Source of the DNA: Acidobacteriota bacterium
GTDB taxonomy: Bacteria; Acidobacteriota; UBA6911
Reading direction: 5' to 3'
Length of the DNA stretch: 64,000 nt
Assembly (NCBI GenBank): GCA_016929335.1
Contig: JAFGIY010000193.1
Span: 1 to 64,000, forward strand
Made by a program: the position numbers and the translations under genes. Positions within the stretch are counted from its first letter, which is position 1. Each line of letters starts with the position of its first letter. The notes under the pieces were generated by a model. The model made no database searches and was not told where the DNA came from. It was given only the letters and a program-made list of their open reading frames with translations. Shown here in pieces: positions 26,665-34,573 of this stretch.

Positions 26665-27459
26665 TTATAGAGGGCTCTTTTGCCTGATTGCCTCCAGTAC
26701 TCCAAGTGCAATTCGCCTCGGCCGCTCTGCGATGCCAGTAATCTTCGATGGTTCGCCGCGAGGATCCACTTCGATGACTTTGGCTTTTAGTGCCACCGGC
26801 ACTCCGTCGTGCGTAAGCCCGCGAATTATTCCACTGATTGGGGCATGCAAACTGGAGTCTCCAATTTTGGCAACCTTCTGTCCCGCTGTTACCCTATCGC
26901 CGATCCGGCATGTCGTCTGAAATACGCCGGCGACTGGCGCATAAACATAGCGATCCCGGGCGTGGCCTGCTATTTTCTGCGGTTCACCTTCTAATGGCCG
27001 GGTTGCTCCCTGCCATAGAACCTTTCCCATCGCCTCATTCCATCCGGTTTCCACGGCAGCATGCACTGTTTCTCCGGCAATAAAATTGGGTCCCAGCCCC
27101 ACGGTGAATGGCGCCAGAGCAATCTGTATCTCGGGCTGTTCATGCTTTTTCATCCTGGCATCCACTAATACATCAGGCCTAAAAGAAGAAATCAGAATTG
27201 CTAAATCGATCGAAGTTATCGGTATCAAATCATGCAACGCCAGGTGTGCAGTGATTTCGGAGAGATTGATCATATGCTTGCCGTTCACTCCCTCCAGCAC
27301 GGCAACGCCATCGAATATCGCATCGCAAAATGCCATTTTGCGTCGAGTTGCTGTCGGTTGCGGGGAATCATGAATGAAAACCGCATATCCGGCTCCAAAC
27401 AGCGTATGCGCAACGGCAGACCCGACGTCACCGCTTCCACGCACAAGAATTGCTTTCAT
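26665..27459 (-). CDS. yqeB: YqeB (EF2563-type) molybdenum-hydroxylase accessory protein
   Basis: A 264-residue protein beginning with a Rossmann-like VRGSGDVGSAVAHTLFGAGY. The middle shows VDARMKK, GLGPNFIAGETVHAAVETG and a biotinyl-like loop region (YAPVAGVFQTTCRIGDRVTAGQKVAKIG). This matches the 'selenium-dependent molybdenum hydroxylase system' protein family. Its exact job is not established; it co-occurs with Mo enzymes needing labile selenium. Located at the end of a minus-strand run with oxyanion-binding and TonB receptor genes, so it may act in Mo/W cofactor handling here. Confidence 0.8.
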   Translation of the reverse strand: MKAILVRGSGDVGSAVAHTLFGAGYAVFIHDSPQPTATRRKMAFCDAIFDGVAVLEGVNGKHMINLSEITAHLALHDLIPITSIDLAILISSFRPDVLVDARMKKHEQPEIQIALAPFTVGLGPNFIAGETVHAAVETGWNEAMGKVLWQGATRPLEGEPQKIAGHARDRYVYAPVAGVFQTTCRIGDRVTAGQKVAKIGDSSLHAPISGIIRGLTHDGVPVALKAKVIEVDPRGEPSKITGIAERPRRIALGVLEAIRQKSPL

Positions 27460-27636
27460 TGGGCAACCTCAGAAGTCGTCAATTCACTAATCATGGGGCA
27501 TCCAAAATAGTGAGCTTTCCGGGAGTCCGACTGTAACTCCGGTCTGACCGTTCGCCAGGCCAAAAGCTTCAACCGTTCGCTGAGCTGCATGGAGCTCAAG
27601 CACAAGCGGCGACGATTCATGATGAAATTGGATGAG

Positions 27637-27810
27637 TCATCTTCCTCTGAAATCAAGAAGCCGAATCTGCCCGGTCAACAGGTGCTCATCAGGCTTGGGC
27701 GGATGAGCCGCATCGCACAGCACCGGCAGCTTCAAAAACCAGCAAAGCCAAACAGTCAGCCCGCCGTATAGAGCCAGTACCAGGAGAGACGCAATTATTG
27801 TTGAATTCAT
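27637..27810 (-). CDS. Small single-pass membrane protein
   Basis: A 57-residue reading frame: MNSTIIASLLVLALYGG, then TVWLCWFLKL, forming one hydrophobic helix, and a polar tail (HPPKPDEHLL, LLDFRGR). ATG 27810 has AGGA about 8 nt upstream. It starts 43 bp after the TonB receptor stop and points toward yqeB, so it fits as an operon member. No family is recognised. The conserved-looking cysteines (two in the helix region) may be functional. Reality is inferred from position, start signal and hydrophobic pattern. Confidence 0.5.
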   Translation of the reverse strand: MNSTIIASLLVLALYGGLTVWLCWFLKLPVLCDAAHPPKPDEHLLTGQIRLLDFRGR

Positions 27811-27853
27811 ATTGAATCCTGTGAAATCAAGCCGGTTCCCAATTCAGCGGAGC

Positions 27854-30202
27854 TTAAAAGTGATAGTGCACACTGAAATGCCAGTTGCGGCCGGGTTCAG
27901 GAAACCCCTCCTGATAATAATAGTTACGGTCAAAGAGGTTATTAATGCCGGTCTGAAGGCGCGATCCTTTCCACAGAGGAACAATCAATCCAAGGTCTGC
28001 GGTGGCAAATTTTGAAGCGGGAACGATTGCGCCTGAATCGTTCACTGTTATGGTGCCGCTTTCATAGCGCACGGCTGCTAAAAGATGAATTTCTCTCGGC
28101 AGATCAAGATTGGCAATGCCGACGATCTTATGTTTCGGCGCGCGCACCGGGTGCACGCCCAGCATATTTGGGGGGCCGGAAATGGTCCAGTTTAGATAAC
28201 TGTAATTGGCATTCACGGCCAGCCGGGAAACGGGATTGCTGCGGACCGCAAGCTCCACCCCCTGGTGCATTTCTTTCCCTATGTTCACCGCCTTCTGGCA
28301 CATGCCGGCTGCCATAGACGGGCATTGGTTTTCAAATTCGGCCGGCACGATGGCATTTTGGATGGCATCATAAACGTCATTGCGAAATATATCTGCCTGC
28401 AGAACCGTGCTTCGTACAAACGCGTGTGAATATCCCAGACTCCAATTTCTCGTGTGCTCAGGTTGAAGCGCAGGATTGGGGATTGCCCTGCCGTACCGGT
28501 AGGAATACCGGTCTTTAAGCGTCGGGAAATGGCTTTTCTGCGTGAAAGCAAAAAACAGAGACCCCTTTTCCGACACCGAATAGGAAAGCGAGGCGAGAGG
28601 ATTGTAAGCCCAGACCCGATTCAAACAGTCGGAATCCTGACAGTCGAAGGACCCGACTGAATAGGTTGTTACGGCATTTTTCCCGCTTCCCGTCACGGTT
28701 GTTTTGAGATCCTGAGCATCGATGGCATCCAGCTGGTCCGCGCTGAATCCCACGGTACCTCTCATCCTGGATGTAATAGTGATGACATCCTGAATCCCTA
28801 CGGAAATTAATCTGTCGTGATGCTTTCTCCAGGGTTGGACGAGCTCCGAGCTCCCCGTATAGGAAACAGCGCTTTCCTTGTGAATGTCGTCTTTCAGAAA
28901 GAATGATATCCCCAGTGAGTGACGGGAAAATCTCCGCATCGAATACTCCGCGGAAGTCCCGATCGAATGGTCATCGATCGGGGCAAGGCTGGAAATGCTG
29001 GAATAGGTTGCGTTGGTAAACCCGGTCATGTTGTTGCGATAGCGATCGTAAAAAGCGCGGAACTTGAAGGAATCCGCATCTCCCAGCGCGGTATTGGAAT
29101 TGAGATAGTACATTTCCCGGTTCCAATAAGGCCACCGCCAGAATTTTGGCTTGTTGTTCTGCGTATCGATTCCAGAATAGGGTGGAACTCCGTAATCGGA
29201 CTTTTGATTGATATAGGACAATACGTATTGGTTTTGCTTTCTCGGTGTCCATGCCAGTCTTCCGTTATATCTGGCATCCCGGCGGTCCGAATTGATGCGG
29301 TCAGATTCCGGCTGCATTGAGGTCGGCACAAACTTGCCCGAGATGGGGAAATGATCGGTCTGCAGCCAGTCGAGGCCACCCTGGATATAAAAGTCGCGCC
29401 ACGCAGAACCAAGATGCAGCCATGATTCCAGCATATTTCCAGAGCCGGTGCCGATAGCCGCTTCCGCGTGCAATTTTTTTTCAGGTCGGCGTGTGACCAG
29501 GTTGACGGCTCCTCCCAAACCGTTGGGTCCCAGCAAGGGGGATGAATAGCCTTTGGCAACCTCGATTTCACTGATATCGCTGGTAAGAAAGCGGCTGATA
29601 TCGACAAAGCCGTCATAGGGAACATATAGCGGGATGCCGTCCAGATAGAAGCCCACCTGGCGTGTGTCAAAACCGCGGATCATGATGCCCGACCGGCCGC
29701 TGGAAGAATTGTGATCTACTCCGATGCCGGGAAGATAGGGGATGGATTGTGCGATATCAACCATATGCAGGTTCCTGATTTCCGAATGGCTGATGCCGGA
29801 TACCACCGGAGATAGCGGCGAAGTCTCTGCCGTAACACTGATTTCCAGCGCGCCTATTTCAAAACGACGGCCAGGGTTCTGCTTGAGCATCCATCGAACC
29901 GTATCTTTCAAGGCTGAAATCAAATCCCGTGTTTGTCCGGCGCTCCACGGCTGTGGTGGCACTGAAGGTAAAGAGACACTGGCTCCGGGATAGAGCTTCT
30001 GCCAGAACTCAATCCTTGAAAGGATCTGGGCAACTCCGGCGCGCTGCTCTTCAAGGCCGACCGTGGGAGTGGCGAGATATTCAAGATCATCAAGCAATGT
30101 CTGGAGCTGTTTTGTTTGGGCTTGGGGAAATAGCAGGCATGTCGAGAAGGCCAGTAAATAGAAGCCTATAAGTAAATATCGAAGAATCGAGTTGGGATGC
30201 AT
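27854..30202 (-). CDS. TonB-dependent receptor with an unusual N-terminal domain
   Basis: A ~782-residue outer-membrane receptor. After the signal peptide (LLIGFYLLAFSTCLLFPQA) comes an ~88-residue helical domain (residues ~30-117) ending PGRRFEIG. A TonB-box-like ISVTAE follows at ~121, then the plug (MVDIAQSIPYLPGIGV, IMIRGFDTRQVGFYLDGIP, ISEIEVAKGYSSPLLGPNGLGGAVNLVT). The 22-strand barrel follows, with typical TonB receptor ends (FDRNYYYQEGFPEPGRNWHFSVHYHF). The N-terminal domain is homologous to the small protein at 15492-15890. It lies 31 bp downstream of a TupA-like binding protein, so a metal-oxyanion complex is the likely cargo (inference). Start 30202 is favoured by GAGG 9 nt upstream. 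Confidence 0.9.
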   Translation of the reverse strand: MHPNSILRYLLIGFYLLAFSTCLLFPQAQTKQLQTLLDDLEYLATPTVGLEEQRAGVAQILSRIEFWQKLYPGASVSLPSVPPQPWSAGQTRDLISALKDTVRWMLKQNPGRRFEIGALEISVTAETSPLSPVVSGISHSEIRNLHMVDIAQSIPYLPGIGVDHNSSSGRSGIMIRGFDTRQVGFYLDGIPLYVPYDGFVDISRFLTSDISEIEVAKGYSSPLLGPNGLGGAVNLVTRRPEKKLHAEAAIGTGSGNMLESWLHLGSAWRDFYIQGGLDWLQTDHFPISGKFVPTSMQPESDRINSDRRDARYNGRLAWTPRKQNQYVLSYINQKSDYGVPPYSGIDTQNNKPKFWRWPYWNREMYYLNSNTALGDADSFKFRAFYDRYRNNMTGFTNATYSSISSLAPIDDHSIGTSAEYSMRRFSRHSLGISFFLKDDIHKESAVSYTGSSELVQPWRKHHDRLISVGIQDVITITSRMRGTVGFSADQLDAIDAQDLKTTVTGSGKNAVTTYSVGSFDCQDSDCLNRVWAYNPLASLSYSVSEKGSLFFAFTQKSHFPTLKDRYSYRYGRAIPNPALQPEHTRNWSLGYSHAFVRSTVLQADIFRNDVYDAIQNAIVPAEFENQCPSMAAGMCQKAVNIGKEMHQGVELAVRSNPVSRLAVNANYSYLNWTISGPPNMLGVHPVRAPKHKIVGIANLDLPREIHLLAAVRYESGTITVNDSGAIVPASKFATADLGLIVPLWKGSRLQTGINNLFDRNYYYQEGFPEPGRNWHFSVHYHF

Positions 30203-30233
30203 GGAGCGATGCCTCATTCAAATGTAGATGAAT

Positions 30234-31079
30234 TTAATGCGATGCACGAATGGGAATAAAAATCGGGACGCCGTCTCCGATGCCTCCGTCATAGGCGGCA
30301 AGGAATTTTTGAATCTTGTCGGATAGCAGGAAATCGGCCAACTTGCTTGCGCCATCAATATTGGCGTCTGGAAATCTATCCGGATTGGCAACCATAACCA
30401 TGTAGGGTCGTCTCATGACGGGATCGCCCTGAACCATGATCTTCACTCCCGGATCCGGTTCCATCTTTTTAAATAAAATGGGCATTCTACCGACAATCAT
30501 GTATGCATTTTTGCCGGCCACGTAATGCAGGATTGCGTTTGTATCGGCATTTTCATATTTAAGCACCCAAGGCCCAACCATTCGGGTTCCGGCATTGGCG
30601 AAAAGCGTATGCGCGGTTTCTCTTGGACCGTTGGATTGGAAGTCGAGCCAGTTCGCTTTCGCTTCGGCGATTTTGCGGACAGCAGCGGCACCGTCCTTCA
30701 TGCCCGATATGCCTGCGGGATCGCCGACAGGACCGACAATGACCAGATCATTTTTCGCCCAGGGACGCAGATCGCGAGCCCATCCGTCGGCAACCAGGTT
30801 GCTCGTCGCATCGCTGGAATGCATTGTGAGGAAATCCACCTTGCCTTCCTTCATGGCGCGCGCAAGGACCGGTTTCTCGCCGGTTACCACTACTTCAACC
30901 TTAATGCCGCTTTCCGCTTCAAATCTTTTCTGTATTTCACCCCAAAGGGGCGTCATTGTCATGCCCCCGATAACGGCAACCCGCACCGGCTTTGATTCCG
31001 ATGTACCGGCTTTTGCTTCATTGGACAGGACGAAAAGAAATACTGCGGCAACACTTGCAATTATTGTCCGATTACGCAT
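30234..31079 (-). CDS. TupA-like oxyanion-binding periplasmic protein
   Basis: A 281-residue protein with a signal peptide (ASVAAVFLFVLSNEAKA). The body follows the tungstate/molybdate-binding pattern: IGGMTMTPLWGEIQKRFEAESGIKVEVVVTG, VDFLTMHSSDATSNLVADGWARDLRPW, NDLVIVGPVGDPAGI, then RETAHTLF. It binds an oxyanion in the periplasm. No ABC permease or ATPase partner is adjacent; instead it is followed by a TonB receptor and preceded by an HTH-PBP regulator. Other anions (phosphate-like) are possible. Confidence 0.78.
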   Translation of the reverse strand: MRNRTIIASVAAVFLFVLSNEAKAGTSESKPVRVAVIGGMTMTPLWGEIQKRFEAESGIKVEVVVTGEKPVLARAMKEGKVDFLTMHSSDATSNLVADGWARDLRPWAKNDLVIVGPVGDPAGISGMKDGAAAVRKIAEAKANWLDFQSNGPRETAHTLFANAGTRMVGPWVLKYENADTNAILHYVAGKNAYMIVGRMPILFKKMEPDPGVKIMVQGDPVMRRPYMVMVANPDRFPDANIDGASKLADFLLSDKIQKFLAAYDGGIGDGVPIFIPIRASH

Positions 31080-31173
31080 GCATAGCCTTTCAGATATGGA
31101 ATAGAATACTTATAGCTTCTTGCTGATGCTCTAACGCAGGCCCTGACAAGCAGAAGGACTGACACAATACATT

Positions 31174-32244
31174 TCATACAGCTTGCACTCTTATGATCTC
31201 ACCGGTCTCGCTCGCATCATAGCCGGGAAGTTCACTAATCAACCGACGATGTGACCGGCTTTGCAGCAATCGGATCAACGCTAATATTCGCGGATCATGT
31301 GCCTGCGTTTCGGAGTAGCAGATGTCTGCCATCTCTGTCCGCACGGGAACAAAATGCAATCCGGCGTTCTCCGCTGTCAGCTGCACACAGACACCAGCAG
31401 AAGCCCAGCCCGCCCGTACCGCTTCTGCCACTGCGCTGTGACCATGGGCAGGCTTGCCGGAAGCCGTCTGACCGCCAAGCAATTCATCAAGGCATTCCCT
31501 TGCAGCGGAACCCTGCTCGCGGAGGGCCCACCGCCGGCACTGCCGCACGATGGTCGACGGAGTATGCGAGCGATCCCTTGCCGGTATTGCCAAACCTTCC
31601 TGCCATTTTGCAGCACGAAGCAGGCGATAATTGCCGCCAAGCCGTTTCCGGACTGTTTCGAGATTTCTGTCGGGCTGTTTAGAAGTTGAGCGATGCAATC
31701 CTGCCAGGTGTACCAAGCCTCGTTTCAGCAATTCAATAGCTGCACCGCCGCCACGCTCAATCACAAGCAGACGAAATCCGGTATCTCTTTCGTATTCCGT
31801 GGCGAGAAGACCCGCTGCCGGATCGCAGCAAGCCAGGACCAGCGTTTCCTCCGCCATCGCCACGCTCGAATCATGCGCAGTGCCTCTTTGCCAGACACCG
31901 TCGTGTGGAGTGTCATTCATTGAAAGGTTTTCCACAGGATATAGCCAACGCCGGCCGCCAACCTCAGCTTCCCAATATCGGCATGGATCGCCATGCGGCG
32001 ACCATGCCCAATTGGGGTTGTCGGCGACGGATTTCGTCGAGCCTGTGCCGAAAAGCTCTTCCACGGTGCAATTTAATGCATGGGCCAGTGCTATGGCCGT
32101 TGTTACGGAAGGAGTAAGCCTTTCGCCTTCAATTGCACTGATCGTCGTTCTGGGAATCCCGGCGCGGAGTGCCAATTCCGCTTGAGACCAGCCGCATGCA
32201 ATACGACGCCTCGCTACTGAAGCCATCCTTTTTGAGTCTGACAT
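31174..32244 (-). CDS. HTH-XRE regulator fused to a periplasmic-binding-protein-like domain
   Basis: A 356-residue cytoplasmic protein. Residues ~5-65 are an XRE helix-turn-helix (GWSQAELALRAGIPRTTISAIEGERLTPSVTTAIALAHALN). The remainder is a PBP-like ligand domain without signal peptide (LVLACCDPAAGLLATEYERD, ELLKRGLVHLAGLHR, VAEAVRAGWASAGVC, FVPVRTEMADIC). Such fusions regulate molybdate/tungstate-type genes. It is first in the minus-strand run with the TupA-like protein and TonB receptor, and repeated elements lie just upstream of its start, so autoregulation is likely. Confidence 0.85.
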   Translation of the reverse strand: MSDSKRMASVARRRIACGWSQAELALRAGIPRTTISAIEGERLTPSVTTAIALAHALNCTVEELFGTGSTKSVADNPNWAWSPHGDPCRYWEAEVGGRRWLYPVENLSMNDTPHDGVWQRGTAHDSSVAMAEETLVLACCDPAAGLLATEYERDTGFRLLVIERGGGAAIELLKRGLVHLAGLHRSTSKQPDRNLETVRKRLGGNYRLLRAAKWQEGLAIPARDRSHTPSTIVRQCRRWALREQGSAARECLDELLGGQTASGKPAHGHSAVAEAVRAGWASAGVCVQLTAENAGLHFVPVRTEMADICYSETQAHDPRILALIRLLQSRSHRRLISELPGYDASETGEIIRVQAV

Positions 32245-32251
32245 AATCCTG

Positions 32252-32276
32252 TCATACTATGGCATCATACTGGCAT
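32252..32276 (-). promoter_or_regulatory. Tandem operator candidate upstream of the HTH-PBP regulator
   Basis: Two adjacent near-copies, TCATACTATGGCA (32252-32264) and TCATACTGGCAT (32265-32276), lie 8 bp upstream of the regulator start. A wider inverted repeat TGACATA/TATGTCA flanks them. They may be binding half-sites for the regulator. No experimental or family support. Confidence 0.4.
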
Positions 32277-32391
32277 ATGTCAATCGTCTCATCGATTGCA
32301 GGCGCCATTCGGCCAATTTGGTCCTCAAATTCCTTTCAGTACAGTTCTAACTGCAAATGAAATCAAAATTAGGTCCATTATTGACAAATAG

Positions 32392-32805
32392 ATGACAGTG
32401 GCGTCTTCCTCGGTTCCATGTTTGAAGAAGCATCTTCCGGTATCAGCACCTGGTAATAATTGCCCCGATCTTTTCCACCGAGCCCGGATCCAAGCCTTTT
32501 TAGCAATCCCCGCGATTCTTAAGCAACTCAATGGCTCCAGAATAATTCGCATTAGGGGAGGACACGACCGAAGGCCGAAGCAAATGCTTGAAGCAGGGTT
32601 CGTAGAGGTTCATGAAAGGCTTGAATGGAACGGATGGCTTCTTCAGCATAGACCGATGAAAACGAGCCGAAAGCTTCTCTGCGGGCATATTCATGAGAAA
32701 TGGCTGCGGCTTGGTAACATCATCAATGTGGGCGTGGATGTGTGGGATTTCACTCCGCAAACGATTGAAGAATTGGTCAAAGCAGAGGAGTCGCCACGAG
32801 AATAG
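32392..32805 (+). pseudogene. C-terminal remnant of a metallophosphoesterase
   Basis: The frame ends with a clear metallophosphatase C-terminus: LNGSRIIRIRGGHDRR (a GNHD motif changed to GGHD), GWLLQHRP, LLCGHIHEKWLRLGNIINVGVDVWDFTP. The conserved part starts near 32510; upstream residues are not phosphoesterase-like and the N-terminal metal ligands (DxH, GD) are absent. The changed GNHD asparagine is a further sign of decay. It lies in the gap between the HTH-PBP regulator and the radical SAM gene, converging on the latter. Confidence 0.65.
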
Positions 32806-32878
32806 GAGTGCCCTTATTGCGGATCAATGCTGCAAAGGCTGGAGAGGAATGTCGAACGCCAGGATCGATCACATATTC

Positions 32879-34177
32879 CTACGCGCAGCGAAGGATGCCT
32901 CTGGCCCACAGGCAGTCGCCACAGACCGGGAAAGGATTACCCTGGCAATCTATTTCGTTTCCATCGGCGAATTCACAGCCGGAGCAATCCGTGCAGGGGG
33001 AAAATTCAAATTTTCTCACCCGCTCACGAAAGCCTGCATAATCAGGTTGCAGCCAAATCGATTCCAGGGATTGTTCCATCAGATTCCCATATTCACAACG
33101 GCGGAAAAATTTCTTCCGGTCCCTTATATAACAGGAGTACGAATGCATCAACGGCGGGCAGGGGCTCACAGTGCCGTGGCAGGACAGTGCCAGGCTCCCC
33201 GGCCTTATGAAGGGGCAGTAGTTGTTCCGCTGATTCAGGTCGATATCGAGATAACTCAAATTGGCCTGCTGACTCGAAATGGTTGATATCGATTTCAGGG
33301 TATCCAAGCTCCAATCCATCTTGGGAAGGATCCAGTTCGGATTGCGATCACTTCCTTGACCCTCGTGGCTGGTCGGCTCCAGGCTGTAAAGAATCTCATT
33401 CTGAAGCTCGGCGGTATATGGCAGCACGTTCGAAACCAGGATGAAAGATGCCCGGATATTCTCGGCGATTTTCTGGAGCGCAGGCAATTCGTGGATGTTG
33501 CTCTTCATGGCCACAAACTCGATCCCGATTTTCAGCGGAGCCGAAGGCATCAGATCAAGCCCGTCTTTAATAGGAAATTGGAAATCAGCCGTACCGAGGA
33601 ATCCAAGCTCCGAGCCGCCCGTATCCTTAATCTTTCTCAAGAAATCCTCATGCAAAGATGTTTCAATATCGAGCTGAGTCGAGCATTTTGTCGCGCTCCA
33701 CCAATAGAGAGTCCGTACACTGTTTATTATCTCTTTCAGTGATGCGCCGGGCCGGACGGCGCCGTGAGATTCGTCGGACGTTCCGTCGATAGAGACGGTG
33801 AACTGATCAAGACCGGCATCGATCAGCCGCTCCGCCAGCGGTGAGGTGAGAAGCATGGCATTGCTCGTCATCTCCGTCCGCAATCCGTTTTCATGGGCAA
33901 GCCGGACCATCTCGGGAAAACGCGGATGCAATAGAGGTTCGCCGAATCCGGCGAAGGCAATCGTCTTTGCATCTGAAAAATTCGCCAGTCCTTCCATCAA
34001 AGCCTGATAAACGGGCCATGCCATATCCTCAAACGGCTCATCCCAGGAATGGCGAATACAGGTAACGCAGCTAAGGTTGCAGCGGTTGGTCGGCTCCACA
34101 TAAATCTTTGTAAGTGGATCGACGGATTGGGCCGGAATTGGGTTTTCTTCGGTTGCATCTAATTCTGTGTGTTTCAT
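32879..34177 (-). CDS. Radical SAM/SPASM maturase of a tungsten oxidoreductase
   Basis: A 432-residue radical SAM enzyme with CNLSCVTC, FAGFGEPLLHP, and a cysteine-rich SPASM end (NYCPF, VSPCPPL, FSPCTDCSGCEF, DCQG, CGDCLW). It has no AbrB domain, unlike its paralogue at 20832. An internal insertion at residues ~160-200 is also specific to this copy. It lies in the same strand group as a MoaD/ThiS-like protein and an AOR-family enzyme, the arrangement seen for the proteins named tungsten-cofactor oxidoreductase radical SAM maturases. It probably modifies the enzyme or its cofactor; the chemistry is not known. Confidence 0.85.
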   Translation of the reverse strand: MKHTELDATEENPIPAQSVDPLTKIYVEPTNRCNLSCVTCIRHSWDEPFEDMAWPVYQALMEGLANFSDAKTIAFAGFGEPLLHPRFPEMVRLAHENGLRTEMTSNAMLLTSPLAERLIDAGLDQFTVSIDGTSDESHGAVRPGASLKEIINSVRTLYWWSATKCSTQLDIETSLHEDFLRKIKDTGGSELGFLGTADFQFPIKDGLDLMPSAPLKIGIEFVAMKSNIHELPALQKIAENIRASFILVSNVLPYTAELQNEILYSLEPTSHEGQGSDRNPNWILPKMDWSLDTLKSISTISSQQANLSYLDIDLNQRNNYCPFIRPGSLALSCHGTVSPCPPLMHSYSCYIRDRKKFFRRCEYGNLMEQSLESIWLQPDYAGFRERVRKFEFSPCTDCSGCEFADGNEIDCQGNPFPVCGDCLWARGILRCA

Positions 34178-34262
34178 CTGATTCCATTTCTACTTCATCC
34201 TGCCGCCCATGGCGATCACCGCTTCCCGGCTGTTACTTCGCAGTTGAGTATCCGCTTTACAG

Positions 34263-34303
34263 CAGGAAGCCCACCGCAGAGCATGCCTGCGGTGGGCTTC
34301 CTG
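34263..34303. repeat. Perfect 17-bp inverted repeat between maturase and MoaD-like genes
   Basis: Arms CAGGAAGCCCACCGCAG (34263-34279) and CTGCGGTGGGCTTCCTG (34287-34303) with a 7-nt loop. It lies in the 150-bp intercistronic gap of the minus-strand operon. No T-run follows on either strand, so it is more likely an mRNA-stabilising hairpin or an extragenic palindrome than a terminator. Confidence 0.85.
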
Positions 34304-34326
34304 TGTTGGTGCGCAGGATCTTCCGG

Positions 34327-34551
34327 TTATCCTCCCTCTAAAAAAGGATAGAGCTGGACGAAATCGCCGTCCTTTATGACGCAGTCCAACGGCGCCCAAG
34401 CCTCGTTTATCAGCACCATACCCACGTCGTTTTCCGCAAGCCCGAGTCTGGCCTCGAGCTGCGTGAGGCTGAGAGACTCACCGATATCCAGCGTCTGGCG
34501 TTTTGTGCCCATCAGCTCAGCAAGATTCAAACCGAACTCAATCTCGATCAT
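34327..34551 (-). CDS. MoaD/ThiS-like ubiquitin-fold protein
   Basis: A 74-residue beta-grasp protein ending in Gly-Gly (YPFLEGG), which is the adenylation and thiocarboxylation site of MoaD/ThiS proteins. A VLINEAWAPLDCVIKDGDFVQLYPF core supports the fold. It could carry sulfur for dithiolene or enzyme sulfuration. It is 22 bp downstream of the AOR gene on the same strand. No MoeB/ThiF-like activating enzyme is seen in the window. Confidence 0.88.
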   Translation of the reverse strand: MIEIEFGLNLAELMGTKRQTLDIGESLSLTQLEARLGLAENDVGMVLINEAWAPLDCVIKDGDFVQLYPFLEGG

Positions 34552-34573
34552 ACAGTTCCTCTAAAGCCCCGGT

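Noticed and set aside
27456..27620. ~54-residue frame between the small membrane protein and yqeB, overlapping yqeB by ATGA
   Set aside because: The overlap is suggestive, but there is no ribosome-binding site, no hydrophobic or conserved pattern, and chance overlap is likely.
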